A stretch of DNA of 64,000 bases from Didemnitutus sp041906465 (GTDB lineage: Bacteria > Verrucomicrobiota > Verrucomicrobiia > Opitutales > Opitutaceae), in NCBI GenBank assembly GCA_041906465.1, contig JAYRJE010000003.1, positions 434,001-498,000 of the forward strand. The letters run 5' to 3'. A model generated the notes under the pieces. That model had not been told where the DNA came from and did no database searches. It worked only from the letters and a program-made list of their open reading frames with translations. Of the stretch, positions 24,919 through 33,203 are shown in pieces. The first letter of the stretch is position 1, and each line of letters opens with the position of its first letter. The position numbers were made by a program, and so were the translations under genes.

Positions 24919-25271
24919 GCCGCGACTCAAAGATGAGCAGCGCCGAGCGCAAGCCGCCAGCTCCCGTCGACCATGGGATTCCGGCCAATCTGGCGTATTA
25001 CGCCAGATCTTGTTTATACCCGCAAACCCCGCAGACGGCGTTCCCCCGGAAGCGGTGGGTCGTGCCTCGCCCCGGAATTTCCCTCGGGAAAAGGAAAAGG
25101 GCTCTTCGCCGCCGACGGTGGACGGTGCGGCGCGTTCCGGCCAATCTGGCGTATTACGCCATATTCTCCTGCGTGAACACGACTGGTTTCTGAATGGTCC
25201 GGCGGCGGGGACTCGATCCGCGGCGGGAAACGGGAGCCGGGCGCGGGACAGCTTCGGCGGGCTGCGGCCAC
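24919..25271. repeat. gap with a 27-bp direct repeat containing CTGGCGTATTACGCCA
   Basis: Two exact 27-base copies, 24979-25005 and 25135-25161, each start TTCCGGCCAATC and end in the palindrome TGGCGTATTACGCCA. They are 156 bases apart. The spacer has no recognisable gene. The same palindrome occurs at 46437-46451 and, with A at the centre, at 46490-46512. Confidence 0.85.
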
Positions 25272-25865
25272 TCAAGCCGCACCGTGATGCTCGAGCGACG
25301 TCACGAAGGCGGCCAGATCGGCAAACAGCGGCACGCCCGGATGCAGCCGTGGCGCCCACGCGGCCGCATCGTATTTGCCGGTGCACACGGCGGCGGAGCG
25401 AATGCCGGCGGCCAGACCGGCGTCGATGTCGCTCTCGCGATCGCCGATCATCCAGCATTGCGCGGGATCGAGGCCGTGCTGTGCGATCATCTCGAGGATG
25501 AAGCGCGGCGACGGCTTGCGATAGAGCGAGGGTTGATCGGGCGCTTCCGGCGCAATGCAGATGCCGGCGAAGGCAGGTGCGGGCAACGCGAGGAGCTCCT
25601 CCATGCGTGCGTTGCAGCGGTGCGTGTGCTCGATCGTGTGATAGCCGCGGCCGATGCCGGACTGGTTCGTGAAGAGGAAAAGCAGATAGCCCAGCTCGCG
25701 AGCGCGGTGCAGCGCCGCGGCGGCGCCGGGGACCAGTTCGACACCGGCCGGATCCGCGAGGTAGTCGCGGTCGTGGATGATGGTGCCGTCGCGATCGAGG
25801 AAGAGCGCGCGCCGGCCGGTGGCCGCCGGATTTTCGATTTCGGATTTTGGATTTTGGATTTCCAA
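25272..25865 (-). CDS. HAD-IIIA phosphatase, GmhB-like
   Basis: 197 residues. HAD motifs are intact: LFLDRDGTIIHDRDY (motif I), LFLFTNQSGIGRGY (II), RKPSPRFILEMI (III) and CWMIGDRESDIDAGLAAGIR (IV). The pattern is that of D-glycero-D-manno-heptose 1,7-bisphosphate 7-phosphatase, and hldA lies next upstream, so a role in ADP-heptose synthesis is likely. However, the zinc loop of E. coli GmhB (C-x-H ... C-x-C before RKP) is reduced to one Cys here. The only start available is a TTG inside an A/T-rich repeat, so the first 13 residues (MEIQNPKSEIENP) are repeat-encoded. Confidence 0.8.
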   Translation of the reverse strand: MEIQNPKSEIENPAATGRRALFLDRDGTIIHDRDYLADPAGVELVPGAAAALHRARELGYLLFLFTNQSGIGRGYHTIEHTHRCNARMEELLALPAPAFAGICIAPEAPDQPSLYRKPSPRFILEMIAQHGLDPAQCWMIGDRESDIDAGLAAGIRSAAVCTGKYDAAAWAPRLHPGVPLFADLAAFVTSLEHHGAA

Positions 25866-26011
25866 AGGGGCGTGGTGACTAGCGGTGACTTTGCGGATTA
25901 TGCCGCCCCTGCGGGTATGGATTCTGCGCTTCGCTCATCGGCAGCCGGCTCAACGCGAGGGTGGGTGCGATGTGTTTTCTGAAATCGAAAATCGAGAATC
26001 AAAAATCGTTC
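25829..26011. repeat. family A repeat words at the 5' end of the GmhB-like gene
   Basis: ATTTTCGATTTCGGATTTTG with further GGATTT words at 25829-25860, and a partly complementary block GAAATCGAAAATCGAGAATC then AAAAATCG at 25982-26009. They flank about 120 bases without a gene. The left block forms the start of the GmhB-like coding region. Confidence 0.65.
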
Positions 26012-26060
26012 AGTGCGCAGCGCTTTCGGCCAAATCGGGGGCCGGCTGAAGCCGGCCTTT

Positions 26061-27029
26061 TCACTTCTCCTCGGCGACGTGCTGGAGGAGTTCCTCCGGC
26101 GAGACGGTGGCGGTGCCGAGCTTGCCGACGACGACGCCGGCCGCGGCGTTGGCAAATTGCGCGGCTTCCTCAAGCACTGATCCGGCGGCCAGCGCGAGCG
26201 TCAGGGCGGCGATGGACGTGTCGCCGGCGCCGGAGACGTCGAACACTTCGCGCGCGGCGGTCGGGATGACGCGGCCGGCCTTGCCGTTGTGCGACAGGAG
26301 CATGCCGTCCTCGCTGAGCGTGATGACGAGGTGCTTCGGGCGGTATTGCTCGTAGATGCGGGCGCAGACCTCGGCGGCGGGGAAGGGCTGGTGCGGCTCG
26401 AGTTCGACGCCGGCGAGTTGCAGCGCCTCCTTGCGGTTGGGCGTGATGAGGTCGGGCTGGTGGAAACGGAGCTTGCGGCGCGGCTTCGGGTCGATGGCGA
26501 CGAGCTTGCCGTGTTCGCGAGCGATCGCGGTGACCTTGGCGACGAGTTCGTCCGTGAGCAGACCCTTCGCGTAGTCGGAGAGAATGACGGCGTCGCACTT
26601 GCGGATCGCCTTCTCGAAGGTCGCCTCGATTTTGCCGGAGTCGACGGCGTAGTCGTGCTGCGGGGATTCGCGATCGAGGCGGCAGAGCTGCTGGCGGCGG
26701 ACGAGCACGCGCGTCTTCACGATGGTCGAGCCGGTGCCGGGCGTCGGGATCGTGGCGATTTTTTTGGTCTCGAGGATGCCTTGCAGGCGTTTGCCGGCGT
26801 CGTCGCGGCCAAAGAAGCCCGCGAGCGTGGCCTTGGCGCCGAGCGAGGCGAGGTTGAGTGCCACGTTGGCGGCGCCACCGGCGCTGTAGGTGTCGCGGTC
26901 GATATCGACGACCGGCACGGGCGCTTCCGGGGAAATGCGCGAGGCATCGCCCCAGACGTAGTGGTCGAGCATGACGTCGCCGATCACCAGGACGTGGAGT
27001 TTGGAGATCTTTTTGAGCAGGGACTTCAT
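26061..27029 (-). CDS. hldA: D-glycero-beta-D-manno-heptose-7-phosphate kinase (RfaE1/HldA)
   Basis: 322 residues, PfkB-family sugar kinase. It phosphorylates heptose 7-phosphate at C1 for LPS core synthesis. Signature regions: HVLVIGDVMLDHYVWGDASR, ISPEAPVPVVDIDRDTYSAG then GAANVALNLASLG, AVILSDYAKGLL, AIDPKPRRKLRFHQPDLITP then NRKEA, and the catalytic loop VFDVSGAGDTSIAALTLALA. The nucleotidyltransferase half found in the fused E. coli HldE is absent. It sits between an M24 peptidase gene and the GmhB-like phosphatase on the same strand; hldD is at 43.8 kb. Confidence 0.92.
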   Translation of the reverse strand: MKSLLKKISKLHVLVIGDVMLDHYVWGDASRISPEAPVPVVDIDRDTYSAGGAANVALNLASLGAKATLAGFFGRDDAGKRLQGILETKKIATIPTPGTGSTIVKTRVLVRRQQLCRLDRESPQHDYAVDSGKIEATFEKAIRKCDAVILSDYAKGLLTDELVAKVTAIAREHGKLVAIDPKPRRKLRFHQPDLITPNRKEALQLAGVELEPHQPFPAAEVCARIYEQYRPKHLVITLSEDGMLLSHNGKAGRVIPTAAREVFDVSGAGDTSIAALTLALAAGSVLEEAAQFANAAAGVVVGKLGTATVSPEELLQHVAEEK

Positions 27030-27038
27030 CGGGGAAAC

Positions 27039-28214
27039 TTAGCGAATCTCCCAGTTGTAAGGGTGACGCGAGAGCAATTTTGCGCCGGTGGCGGTGACTT
27101 GCACGACGTCCTCCCAGCGGCAGCCGCCGAGGCCCGGATAATACAGGCCTGGCTCGACCGTGATGACGGCGCCTTTCTTCAAGATCGAGGAGACGGCGCC
27201 GAGCCGGCAGCCGGGGTCGTGCACCGCGAGGCCGAGGCCGTGGCCGGTGCCGTGGAAGAATCCCGTCGCGCCGTTGGCGCCGCGGGTGGTCGCGTAGCCT
27301 TCGCTCTGGAAATACTCCACGACGCCTTGGTGCACGTCGCGCCCGTCGACGCCGGCGCGGATGCACCCGATGGCCTGGCGCATTGCGTCATAGACCGTCG
27401 CGACCATCCGGCGCTGCACTTCGCGCGGGCGGCCTTTCAGGTAGGTGCGGGTCATGTCGCCGTAGTAGCCGCTGGCAACGTGGCGCGGGAAGATGTCGAG
27501 GATGATGAGCTCGTGCGGCCGGAGCGGGCCGTGGCCGCGCTCGTGCGGGTCGCACGCCTGGTCGCCGCCGGCGACGATCGTGTCGCGTGCCTCGCCGCCG
27601 GCCTCCTTGATCGCGACGTCGATGAGGAAGCGCAGGCGCTCGGACGTGAGCGGCTGGCCTTGGTAGATCAGGTGGCGGCCTTTGATGCGGGCGGCGCGGA
27701 GAACTTTTTCGGCGGTCGTGAAGCCGACGGCGCTGAGGCGATTGCCTTCGCGGATGGCGGCGGCTTCGCGATCGGTTTTGATTTCGCGCTCGGGGAAAAG
27801 CAGGCCGTCGGCGAATTGCAGGCGCAGGCCGGCCTGCGTGAGCTTCACGTAGAGCGATGCCGGAAAGTCATCCGCGATGCGAAACGCGCGCTGCTTAAAA
27901 TGCCGCGCGAGACAGAGGATCATTTCGGCGATGCCGGCGCGCGGACCGTATTTCTTGCGGGCGGCATCGAGCCATTCCTCGCGGGAGAGGACGACGTCGA
28001 ACGCGCTGGTTTTCTTCACGCGACCGAACTCGAGCGCACCTTGCACGGTGTATTTCTTGCCGCGGGCACCGAACGCCACGAACGGGTCGTGCACTTCGAC
28101 TTGGCCGAAATAGAGCATGTCGGCGCTCGCGTGGGTGTCGGTGTAGAGCAGGGGAGGCGGGAGCTGGGCCAAGGTGGAACGGGGGTTGAGTTTTAAGGCG
28201 CTGTGTCTAGCCAT
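27039..28214 (-). CDS. M24-family metallopeptidase (Xaa-Pro aminopeptidase-like)
   Basis: 391 residues. The N-terminal domain (LLYTDTHASADMLYFGQVEV) resembles creatinase-N folds. The C-terminal pita-bread domain contains the metal-site regions LIILDIFPRHVASGYYGDMT, GFFHGTGHGLGLAVHDPG and ITVEPGLYYPGLGGCRWEDV, with the expected Asp, His and Glu ligands. It likely removes N-terminal residues before proline. The ATG at 28214 lies only 21 bases from the ATG of the divergent DUF192 gene, so the two share a very tight promoter region. Confidence 0.88.
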   Translation of the reverse strand: MARHSALKLNPRSTLAQLPPPLLYTDTHASADMLYFGQVEVHDPFVAFGARGKKYTVQGALEFGRVKKTSAFDVVLSREEWLDAARKKYGPRAGIAEMILCLARHFKQRAFRIADDFPASLYVKLTQAGLRLQFADGLLFPEREIKTDREAAAIREGNRLSAVGFTTAEKVLRAARIKGRHLIYQGQPLTSERLRFLIDVAIKEAGGEARDTIVAGGDQACDPHERGHGPLRPHELIILDIFPRHVASGYYGDMTRTYLKGRPREVQRRMVATVYDAMRQAIGCIRAGVDGRDVHQGVVEYFQSEGYATTRGANGATGFFHGTGHGLGLAVHDPGCRLGAVSSILKKGAVITVEPGLYYPGLGGCRWEDVVQVTATGAKLLSRHPYNWEIR

Positions 28215-28235
28215 GAAGCCGAGCAAAACGCAAAA

Positions 28236-28754
28236 ATGTTTTCCCGCCTCGCCCTCTCTGTTCTCTCGTGTGCATTCGCGCTCGGCGCTCTCACTGCCTG
28301 CGGCGGCAAAGCCGACGCGGAGGCCGCGCCCAAGACTGTGAACGACTATTTTCCCATCAAGATCGGCGACCAGGTCGTGAAGATGCAGATCGCAGCACTG
28401 CCCGCCGAACAGGAGCGCGGGCTGATGTTCCGCCAGTCGCTCGGGCGCGACGAAGGCATGCTGTTCGTGTTCACGCGCTCTCAGCCGATGGCCTTCTGGA
28501 TGCGGAACACGGTCGTGCCGCTCGACATCGGCTACATTGATGCGCAGGGCGTGTTGCGCGAAATTTACCCGCTGTATCCGCGCGACGAACGCTCGGTCGC
28601 TTCGCGCTCGCGCGAGCTGAAGTTTGCGCTCGAGGTCAACCAGGGCTGGTTCAAGGAGCGCGGCGTGAAACCGGGCGCGCAACTCGACCTCGAAGCCGTC
28701 GCCGCCGCATTGAAGGCGCGCGGCCTCGATCCGCGTGCGGCGGGTTTGCGTTGA
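28236..28754 (+). CDS. DUF192 lipoprotein
   Basis: 172 residues. Lipoprotein signal (LALSVLSCAFALGALTAC, lipobox LTAC). The mature part is DUF192: VKMQIAALPAEQERGLMFRQ, SLGRDEGMLFVFTRSQPMAF then WMRNTVVPLDIGYID, and FALEVNQGWFKERGVKPGAQ. The family is widespread; its function is unknown. The ATG at 28236 is preferred over a GTG at 28203, which would overlap the divergent M24 gene. Confidence 0.9.
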   Translation: MFSRLALSVLSCAFALGALTACGGKADAEAAPKTVNDYFPIKIGDQVVKMQIAALPAEQERGLMFRQSLGRDEGMLFVFTRSQPMAFWMRNTVVPLDIGYIDAQGVLREIYPLYPRDERSVASRSRELKFALEVNQGWFKERGVKPGAQLDLEAVAAALKARGLDPRAAGLR

Positions 28755-28854
28755 GGGAAGGCGCGTGACGGTCGCCCCGGGCCGGGAAATCGCCGGTAGG
28801 CGCGATCCTACTGCGCGCAGGCGGGCATTTGCGCTTTAATCGCCGCCGCCCGCC

Positions 28855-29274
28855 ATGCTGATCACTCCACGTCCCGAAGCGCACGTTTTGCTGGCGCGCC
28901 GTTCGGCGCTGCGGATTGCGGCGGCGGATCTGCGCTCGGGGCTCGCTTTTGCGAATGACGATTGGCGGGTGTTCGACGTGCGCGGCATGGACGCTTTTGA
29001 GGACGGGCACGTGGACGGAGCCACGCCTCTCGCTCCTGAGCAACTGGTGCGCTGTCGGCGTTTCCGGCGCGATCGGGTGAATGTTTTCTACGGCGACGAT
29101 TCTGCCGCGAACACGCCTTACCTGCTGGCGTGGCGCCTCGCTGCGCGGGGCTATCCGACGGCGGTGCTCGAGGATGGCTATGCGGGCTGGCTCGCGGTCA
29201 CGGCGAACGAAACGCGCGGGGAAGTGCCCGGGTTGTTTGCGGTGCTGCGTGTCGCCGACGGCGCGACGGTTTAG
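28855..29274 (+). CDS. rhodanese-like domain protein lacking the catalytic cysteine
   Basis: 139 residues with a rhodanese fold pattern: DWRVFDVRGMDAFEDGHVDG ATPL (the D-R-...-G-H-I-GA motif), then RVNVFYGDDSAANTPYLLAW and LAARGYPTAVLEDGYAGWL. The active-site loop, normally beginning with Cys, reads YGDDSAANTP, so the sulfur-carrying Cys is missing. Sulfur transfer is therefore unlikely; a binding or regulatory role is possible. It is the last host gene before the island boundary. Confidence 0.8.
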   Translation: MLITPRPEAHVLLARRSALRIAAADLRSGLAFANDDWRVFDVRGMDAFEDGHVDGATPLAPEQLVRCRRFRRDRVNVFYGDDSAANTPYLLAWRLAARGYPTAVLEDGYAGWLAVTANETRGEVPGLFAVLRVADGATV

Positions 29275-29399
29275 GTGGAGGGCGCGGCTCCTGCCCTGCC
29301 GCGAACGTGGTATAGGTTTCTGCGCCCGACGGCTCGTCAGGAGCCGAGTGCTCCAGGCGCAGCGGTTGCATGCTGGCTCAGCCCGACGCGGCGCCGCGC

Positions 29400-29522
29400 T
29401 TACTCCTCGTCCGCGGCGATGTCCTTCTTCCGGCGGTCCACCTTCTCCACCTTGAACTCGTCCTTCGGCAGAATGTTGTCGGTCTTCACGACGGCGACCG
29501 GGAGGATGCGGAGTTTCGGCAT
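29400..29522 (-). pseudogene. displaced 3' end of the host gene disrupted by the island
   Basis: A 40-codon frame, MPKLRILPVAVVKTDNILPK then DEFKVEKVDRRKKDIAADEE. It resembles the C-terminus of the gene at 35502-35972 (TKLPVSAIAIKQLQLPKEGK, FETERVRR): both have KL, LPV, a hydrophobic run, LPK, FE/FK, and a basic end. It uses host-like GC-rich codons, whereas the end of the 35.5 kb gene uses island-like codons (ATA, AGG, CGA). I infer that it is the original last part of that gene, pushed 5.9 kb away by the insertion. It could instead be a small independent gene. Confidence 0.55.
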
Positions 29523-29901
29523 ACTTGTATGAGTGAGTGCGCTATTGGATAGCAGCTTAGGTGGAGTATGTGTTACTCCTATCGGCATTCAGGTCAAAAA
29601 GCTTAAGCCGTTTTGCCTTGGTCTCGACGCTCGGTTCGAGCCTTAGTGTTCCAGCTTCAATGAACCGACCGCCGATCGGCTGCGCCGCCAACTGGGCACC
29701 CTCTCGGCCAAGAGTTCTGGAACCAGGCGGTTGCTGGTTCCAATCCGCAGACGGCGTTCGATTTTTGAGCCACCCGATATCGCCGACACAAGCTGTTGCA
29801 GACGGCTGAGAGCTTACGGCTACGGCGATCGAAACGGAAAAACCAGCCACTTGCGCAACGCTGATTTTACCTCGTGCGTTCGCGTCGCACGAGAGACACG
29901 C

Positions 29902-30100
29902 CTAGCGCAATGTCTCAACTAGTTGCGCGCGGTGCGCCGCCCACATCGCATCTGAAAGCGCAGCGGCGGCGGCGGCGTCATCCACGTCAATTCCCCATAC
30001 GCGATCCGCCATCGCAGGCATGACAAGAGGAGACGGCGTGAATTCCACGAACGCGATAACGCCGTTTGTGACACGGACGCATAGCTCGTTGGTCGGAGTT
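29902..30100 (-). pseudogene. C-terminal gene fragment, unrecognised
   Basis: Read on the minus strand, a frame ending at TAG 29902-29904 gives a coherent C-terminus: NELCVRVTNGVIAFVEFTPS, PLVMPAMADRVWGIDVDDAA, then ALSDAMWAAHRAQLVETLR. It has no start codon of its own and lies in a different frame from the methylase remnant that ends at 30099, so a further frameshift or deletion joins them. I do not recognise the family. Confidence 0.4.
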
Positions 30101-30811
30101 ACGGAATGCGGTCGAATCGCGAGTAATCGAAGTCGCGAGGAAGATAATTCTTTCCGCGATAAGCGAGTTTCTTCAGCGACGGATCACGGACCGTGCGATC
30201 TTCCCGAGGGTGTGGAGCTGCGCGACGGCGCGCCGCCATCGGTGTGTTGAGGCAATTGAAGAAGACATTTTGCAGGATTCCCCTATAGTAGTGATTACCC
30301 TCGCCGAATTGCTCTGCAGTTTGATCTGGAGGACGCTCGAAGAGAACCACAGGACGACCTGCAGCGTCTTGTAGTTCCAAGAGGCTCGCATCTATGAGCC
30401 GACGCTCCTTCAGGAACCAGCAAAATAGGGTCCGGCAAAGCAACCGGATGACGAATTGTTTGCGGTTCTCCTCATCACCACGTTCGTGGTCGCGGAGATG
30501 ATGTGTTTGCCCTCAAATTCCCCCGGTGCGGGGTTGATGTTGCCACTAGATGCGGCAGCAATTTCCGCGTCGGTAATCTGAAGGAGCAGGGGGAGGCTCT
30601 GCCAGTCGCGCGTTGCAGCACCAGCGGCGCGGACTTTCTCTTGTCCGGGATCAAAGGCTGTGAAGAATTCGTCGAGCGAGTTAAATTTCAGGCGGCGTTC
30701 GCTCCGGTAGCCTAGAGCGTGGAAGAGTTTAACCGCAGCCGATGCGAACGGTTGATTGCTGAATGCGGCAAGCGCTCGCTTAATATCTTCGCGGGGGGTG
30801 TTGATGGGCAT
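30099..30811 (-). pseudogene. N-terminal remnant of an Eco57I-type DNA methylase/restriction enzyme
   Basis: Two frames together match the N-terminus of large Eco57I-like adenine methylases. The first (from ATG 30811) has KLFHALGYRSERRLKFNSLD and DWQSLPLLLQITDAEIAAAS. Near 30490-30530 the frame breaks, and the second continues with EENRKQFVIRLLCRTLFCWF, LKERRLI, and NHYYRGILQNVFFNCLNTPM. It then stops at 30099, whereas complete members run for many hundred more residues and contain the SAM-binding and NPPY motifs, which are absent. So it is broken at least twice. The helicase gene ends 26 bases upstream, suggesting a former helicase-methylase defence pair. Confidence 0.6.
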
Positions 30812-30837
30812 GTGGCGGACAGAGTGGCGAGAGGCGT

Positions 30838-32754
30838 TTAGCGGGCGGCCGTTCCCGTTGCGTCATTCAGAATCACCAACCAAGTAATAAGTTCGAACTG
30901 GGCACCTTCAGTTGGTTGCTCTGAGGTGGCAGGGAGCACAAACGACCGGCTGCTTTGAATACCGCTCGCGAGCTTTTGTTGAAAGGTTCCCGATAGGTTT
31001 CGAATTACGTTAGCGAGGAGGTTACTGTACTGGTGCATGTTGCTACCCTGTTCAGTGTGCTTATCAAAAAGGCGGCATAGCTGATCGTAGGGCTCCTTTT
31101 TTCCGAGCGCCAGTTCTCGGAAAAGGTTGAGTGCAGTTTTGGCTTGGGTAAAAGCGAGTCGGACTTCTCCGCTGTCCTGCACGTAGGCGAGGTAGTAAGG
31201 TTGTAGCGGGTTGATTCGCTCGTTCCTGGTTGATTCCCCGGCGTCTTTTTGTCGAAGACAGTAGATTACTCCCGGCTGCGCCATTGGGATGCCGGGAGTA
31301 GGCGGAACCACGGCGTACAGTCCGATTGGAGCGCTCTGCATTGCTTCTTGGTGAGCGCGGAGAAAGTTGATGAGGTCCTGCCGAAATTCATCGAGGGAAA
31401 AATCCGTTAGGGAAACGGAATCATCCATGTCTTCGAGGTCTAGTACTTCGTCCTTAAGGCGTTTGAGTTGTCGATCGCGAAAGAGGAGGTCATCTTTGAT
31501 CAGCTCTTCGAGCTGCGTTGTATCGAGGAGATTATCCGTTTGCGTAGCGGCGAGGTCCACTAGCGCCATGCGAGCCTCGACCCGGTGTTTGACTCCGAGG
31601 TAGCGATCCAAGTCGGCGACCGGCCAGAAGTTCACTAGGTAGACGGCGTCGTTTCGTGACCCGATACGATCGATACGGCCAAACCGTTGAATAATTCGAA
31701 CCGGGTTCCAGTGAATGTCGTAGTTCACGAGTAGGTCGCAGTCCTGAAGATTTTGACCTTCGCTGATGCAATCGGTCGCGATGAGTAGATCGATCTCCAG
31801 TTTCTGCTCTGGAAATGCAGCGAGCTGGTCAGCACGGCGCTTAGCAATGGGCGCGAAATTGGTGAGGATGTCATCGAAATCACTCCGTCCGATGTCGCAG
31901 ACATTGCCGCCGTCGCCGCAGATCAACGCCGAGTGGATCTTCAGGTCTTTGCGAGCCCAAGTGGAAAGGTTTTCGTGCAAATATCGCGCGGTGTCTGCGA
32001 AAGCGGTAAACACGAGCACCTTCCTGATTGGCTTACCTGAAAGGGCAACGAAGAATGGCGTCGTGTTCGAGCGATTTAGACGCCGAGCGATTTCCCTTAA
32101 TACTGTTGTCTTTCCAACGCCTGCGCCGCCGTTGACGCAGTGCAATGCACTTGTGAGCGACAGATGAATTGCGCGAGATTGTTCCTCAGTAAGCTTCAGT
32201 GCCTCTCCCGTGTCTATTTGCGTTAGCGGTAAATCTGCTGGAGCGGGTTTAGCAAGCTGTCGCCTCGTCCATTGTTCGAGCGCGCGCTCCATGAAACAGC
32301 ATGGATATGATTGCACCCAGTCTCCCACTTGGAAGACAACGCCTTGTCGTAGCGCGCTATCGACGCAACTGGTAGCGGCACCGCTTGAGTTCACCCGGCG
32401 CTCAAGCGTCCGGCGAAGGAGCGCTGTGTTCCCAGCCCTATCAAGTTCGTCGAAAAGAGTATTTTCAACTACCGCCACAGCCCGCCGCTCATCGTCTTTT
32501 GCGACTCCGCAATTGTTAACTGCAAATCGATCAACTTCAGCGAACGACAAAAAGGGTAACAAGCAGTATGGATTGGCGCGAACAGCGCTGACGGTTTCTG
32601 AGCCATAGATGCTCAGCAATTTCAGGCCGATTTTCGGGCTGACGTTTTGCTGCTCGAGCCATGCAACCACCTCCGGGTGCATCTGAAGCTCTTCCCTGTC
32701 CTTTACCGCGAAACACAGCGATCCCGTCAGGCGCGTAGAAAAGGACTGATTCAA
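30838..32754 (-). CDS. chimeric helicase: RecD2-like front, SNF2-type helicase C-terminal back
   Basis: 638 residues. Residues about 25-245 look like the RecD2 helicase (VVAWLEQQNVSPKIGLKLLS, then NPYCLLPFLSF, LKLTEEQSRAIHLSLTSALH, and a Walker A GGAGVGKTT at 209-217, then FFVALSGKPIRK). From about residue 245 (KVLVFTAFADTARYLHENLS) it is instead an SF2/SNF2 helicase C-terminal lobe: IATDCISEGQNLQDC and WNPVRIIQRFGRIDRIGS (about 349-366), followed by a long extension. The SF1 motifs after Ib and the SF2 motifs I-III are missing. This looks like a deletion that fused two genes in frame near 32015-32040. Start is a TTG, 11 bases after the preceding gene. Probably not a working helicase. Confidence 0.7.
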   Translation of the reverse strand: MNQSFSTRLTGSLCFAVKDREELQMHPEVVAWLEQQNVSPKIGLKLLSIYGSETVSAVRANPYCLLPFLSFAEVDRFAVNNCGVAKDDERRAVAVVENTLFDELDRAGNTALLRRTLERRVNSSGAATSCVDSALRQGVVFQVGDWVQSYPCCFMERALEQWTRRQLAKPAPADLPLTQIDTGEALKLTEEQSRAIHLSLTSALHCVNGGAGVGKTTVLREIARRLNRSNTTPFFVALSGKPIRKVLVFTAFADTARYLHENLSTWARKDLKIHSALICGDGGNVCDIGRSDFDDILTNFAPIAKRRADQLAAFPEQKLEIDLLIATDCISEGQNLQDCDLLVNYDIHWNPVRIIQRFGRIDRIGSRNDAVYLVNFWPVADLDRYLGVKHRVEARMALVDLAATQTDNLLDTTQLEELIKDDLLFRDRQLKRLKDEVLDLEDMDDSVSLTDFSLDEFRQDLINFLRAHQEAMQSAPIGLYAVVPPTPGIPMAQPGVIYCLRQKDAGESTRNERINPLQPYYLAYVQDSGEVRLAFTQAKTALNLFRELALGKKEPYDQLCRLFDKHTEQGSNMHQYSNLLANVIRNLSGTFQQKLASGIQSSRSFVLPATSEQPTEGAQFELITWLVILNDATGTAAR

Positions 32755-32765
32755 CCAGAAATATT

Positions 32766-33203
32766 TTATTCGGGTGCGGCGCCATCGAGTGCTCGCGGCT
32801 TAATGTGCCTCATGGTTGCGACCATTGCTTCGTGTTGAGCGACGAAGTGGTCAGCGGCGCGCACGCGGTTGCGCAGTTCTGCGATCTCGACTTCTCGGCG
32901 CCCAACCAGTGCTCTTAATCGCTGAATCTCTTCATCGCGCTGCTTCAAAAGTGGGATAAAGTCGGTTGAAATCGGGATAGTAGTATCGTTCTTGCGCGGC
33001 TGGTCGTGAAGGGCGAGGAGTTGCTGAACTTTCGGATTTGTTGTGAATGCTTGGCGGTCAAAACCAACAATGCGCGCAAGCGCGCTCTTGTTAACTTTTC
33101 CATCACCTAATCTGGGTATTCGGTGTTCATTGAGCTCAAGCCACGCTTCTAGCTTCCCGGCCGTGAGTTGAGCTTTCTGTTGCCCGTTTAGATTCGAGCT
33201 CAT
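32766..33203 (-). CDS. integrase-associated small protein with coiled coil
   Basis: 145 residues. N-terminal part (AGKLEAWLELNEHRIPRLGD, GKVNKSALARIVGFDRQAFT then NPKVQQLL) looks like a small DNA-binding domain; the C-terminal half is a predicted coiled coil (IPLLKQRDEEIQRLRALVGR, REVEIAELRNRVRAADHFVA). It overlaps the preceding companion gene by 4 bases (ATGA) and is followed 11 bases later by the chimeric helicase. Its place beside a tyrosine recombinase recalls accessory proteins such as TnpC of Tn554-type elements, but I do not claim homology. Confidence 0.6.
   Translation of the reverse strand: MSSNLNGQQKAQLTAGKLEAWLELNEHRIPRLGDGKVNKSALARIVGFDRQAFTTNPKVQQLLALHDQPRKNDTTIPISTDFIPLLKQRDEEIQRLRALVGRREVEIAELRNRVRAADHFVAQHEAMVATMRHIKPRALDGAAPE

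Noticed and set aside
24979..25161. Possible CRISPR-like array because of repeated 27-mers
   Set aside because: Only two copies, with a single 129-base spacer, each containing a full palindrome, and no cas genes in the window.
26043..26062. GGCCGGCTGAAGCCGGCC followed by TTTT as a terminator of hldA
   Set aside because: The T-run follows the stem on the plus strand, whereas hldA is on the minus strand and no plus-strand gene ends here.
29557..29850. Opposing frames of 82-97 codons near the left island edge
   Set aside because: Both strands are open here and neither shows a convincing start, domain or coupling, so no gene can be supported.
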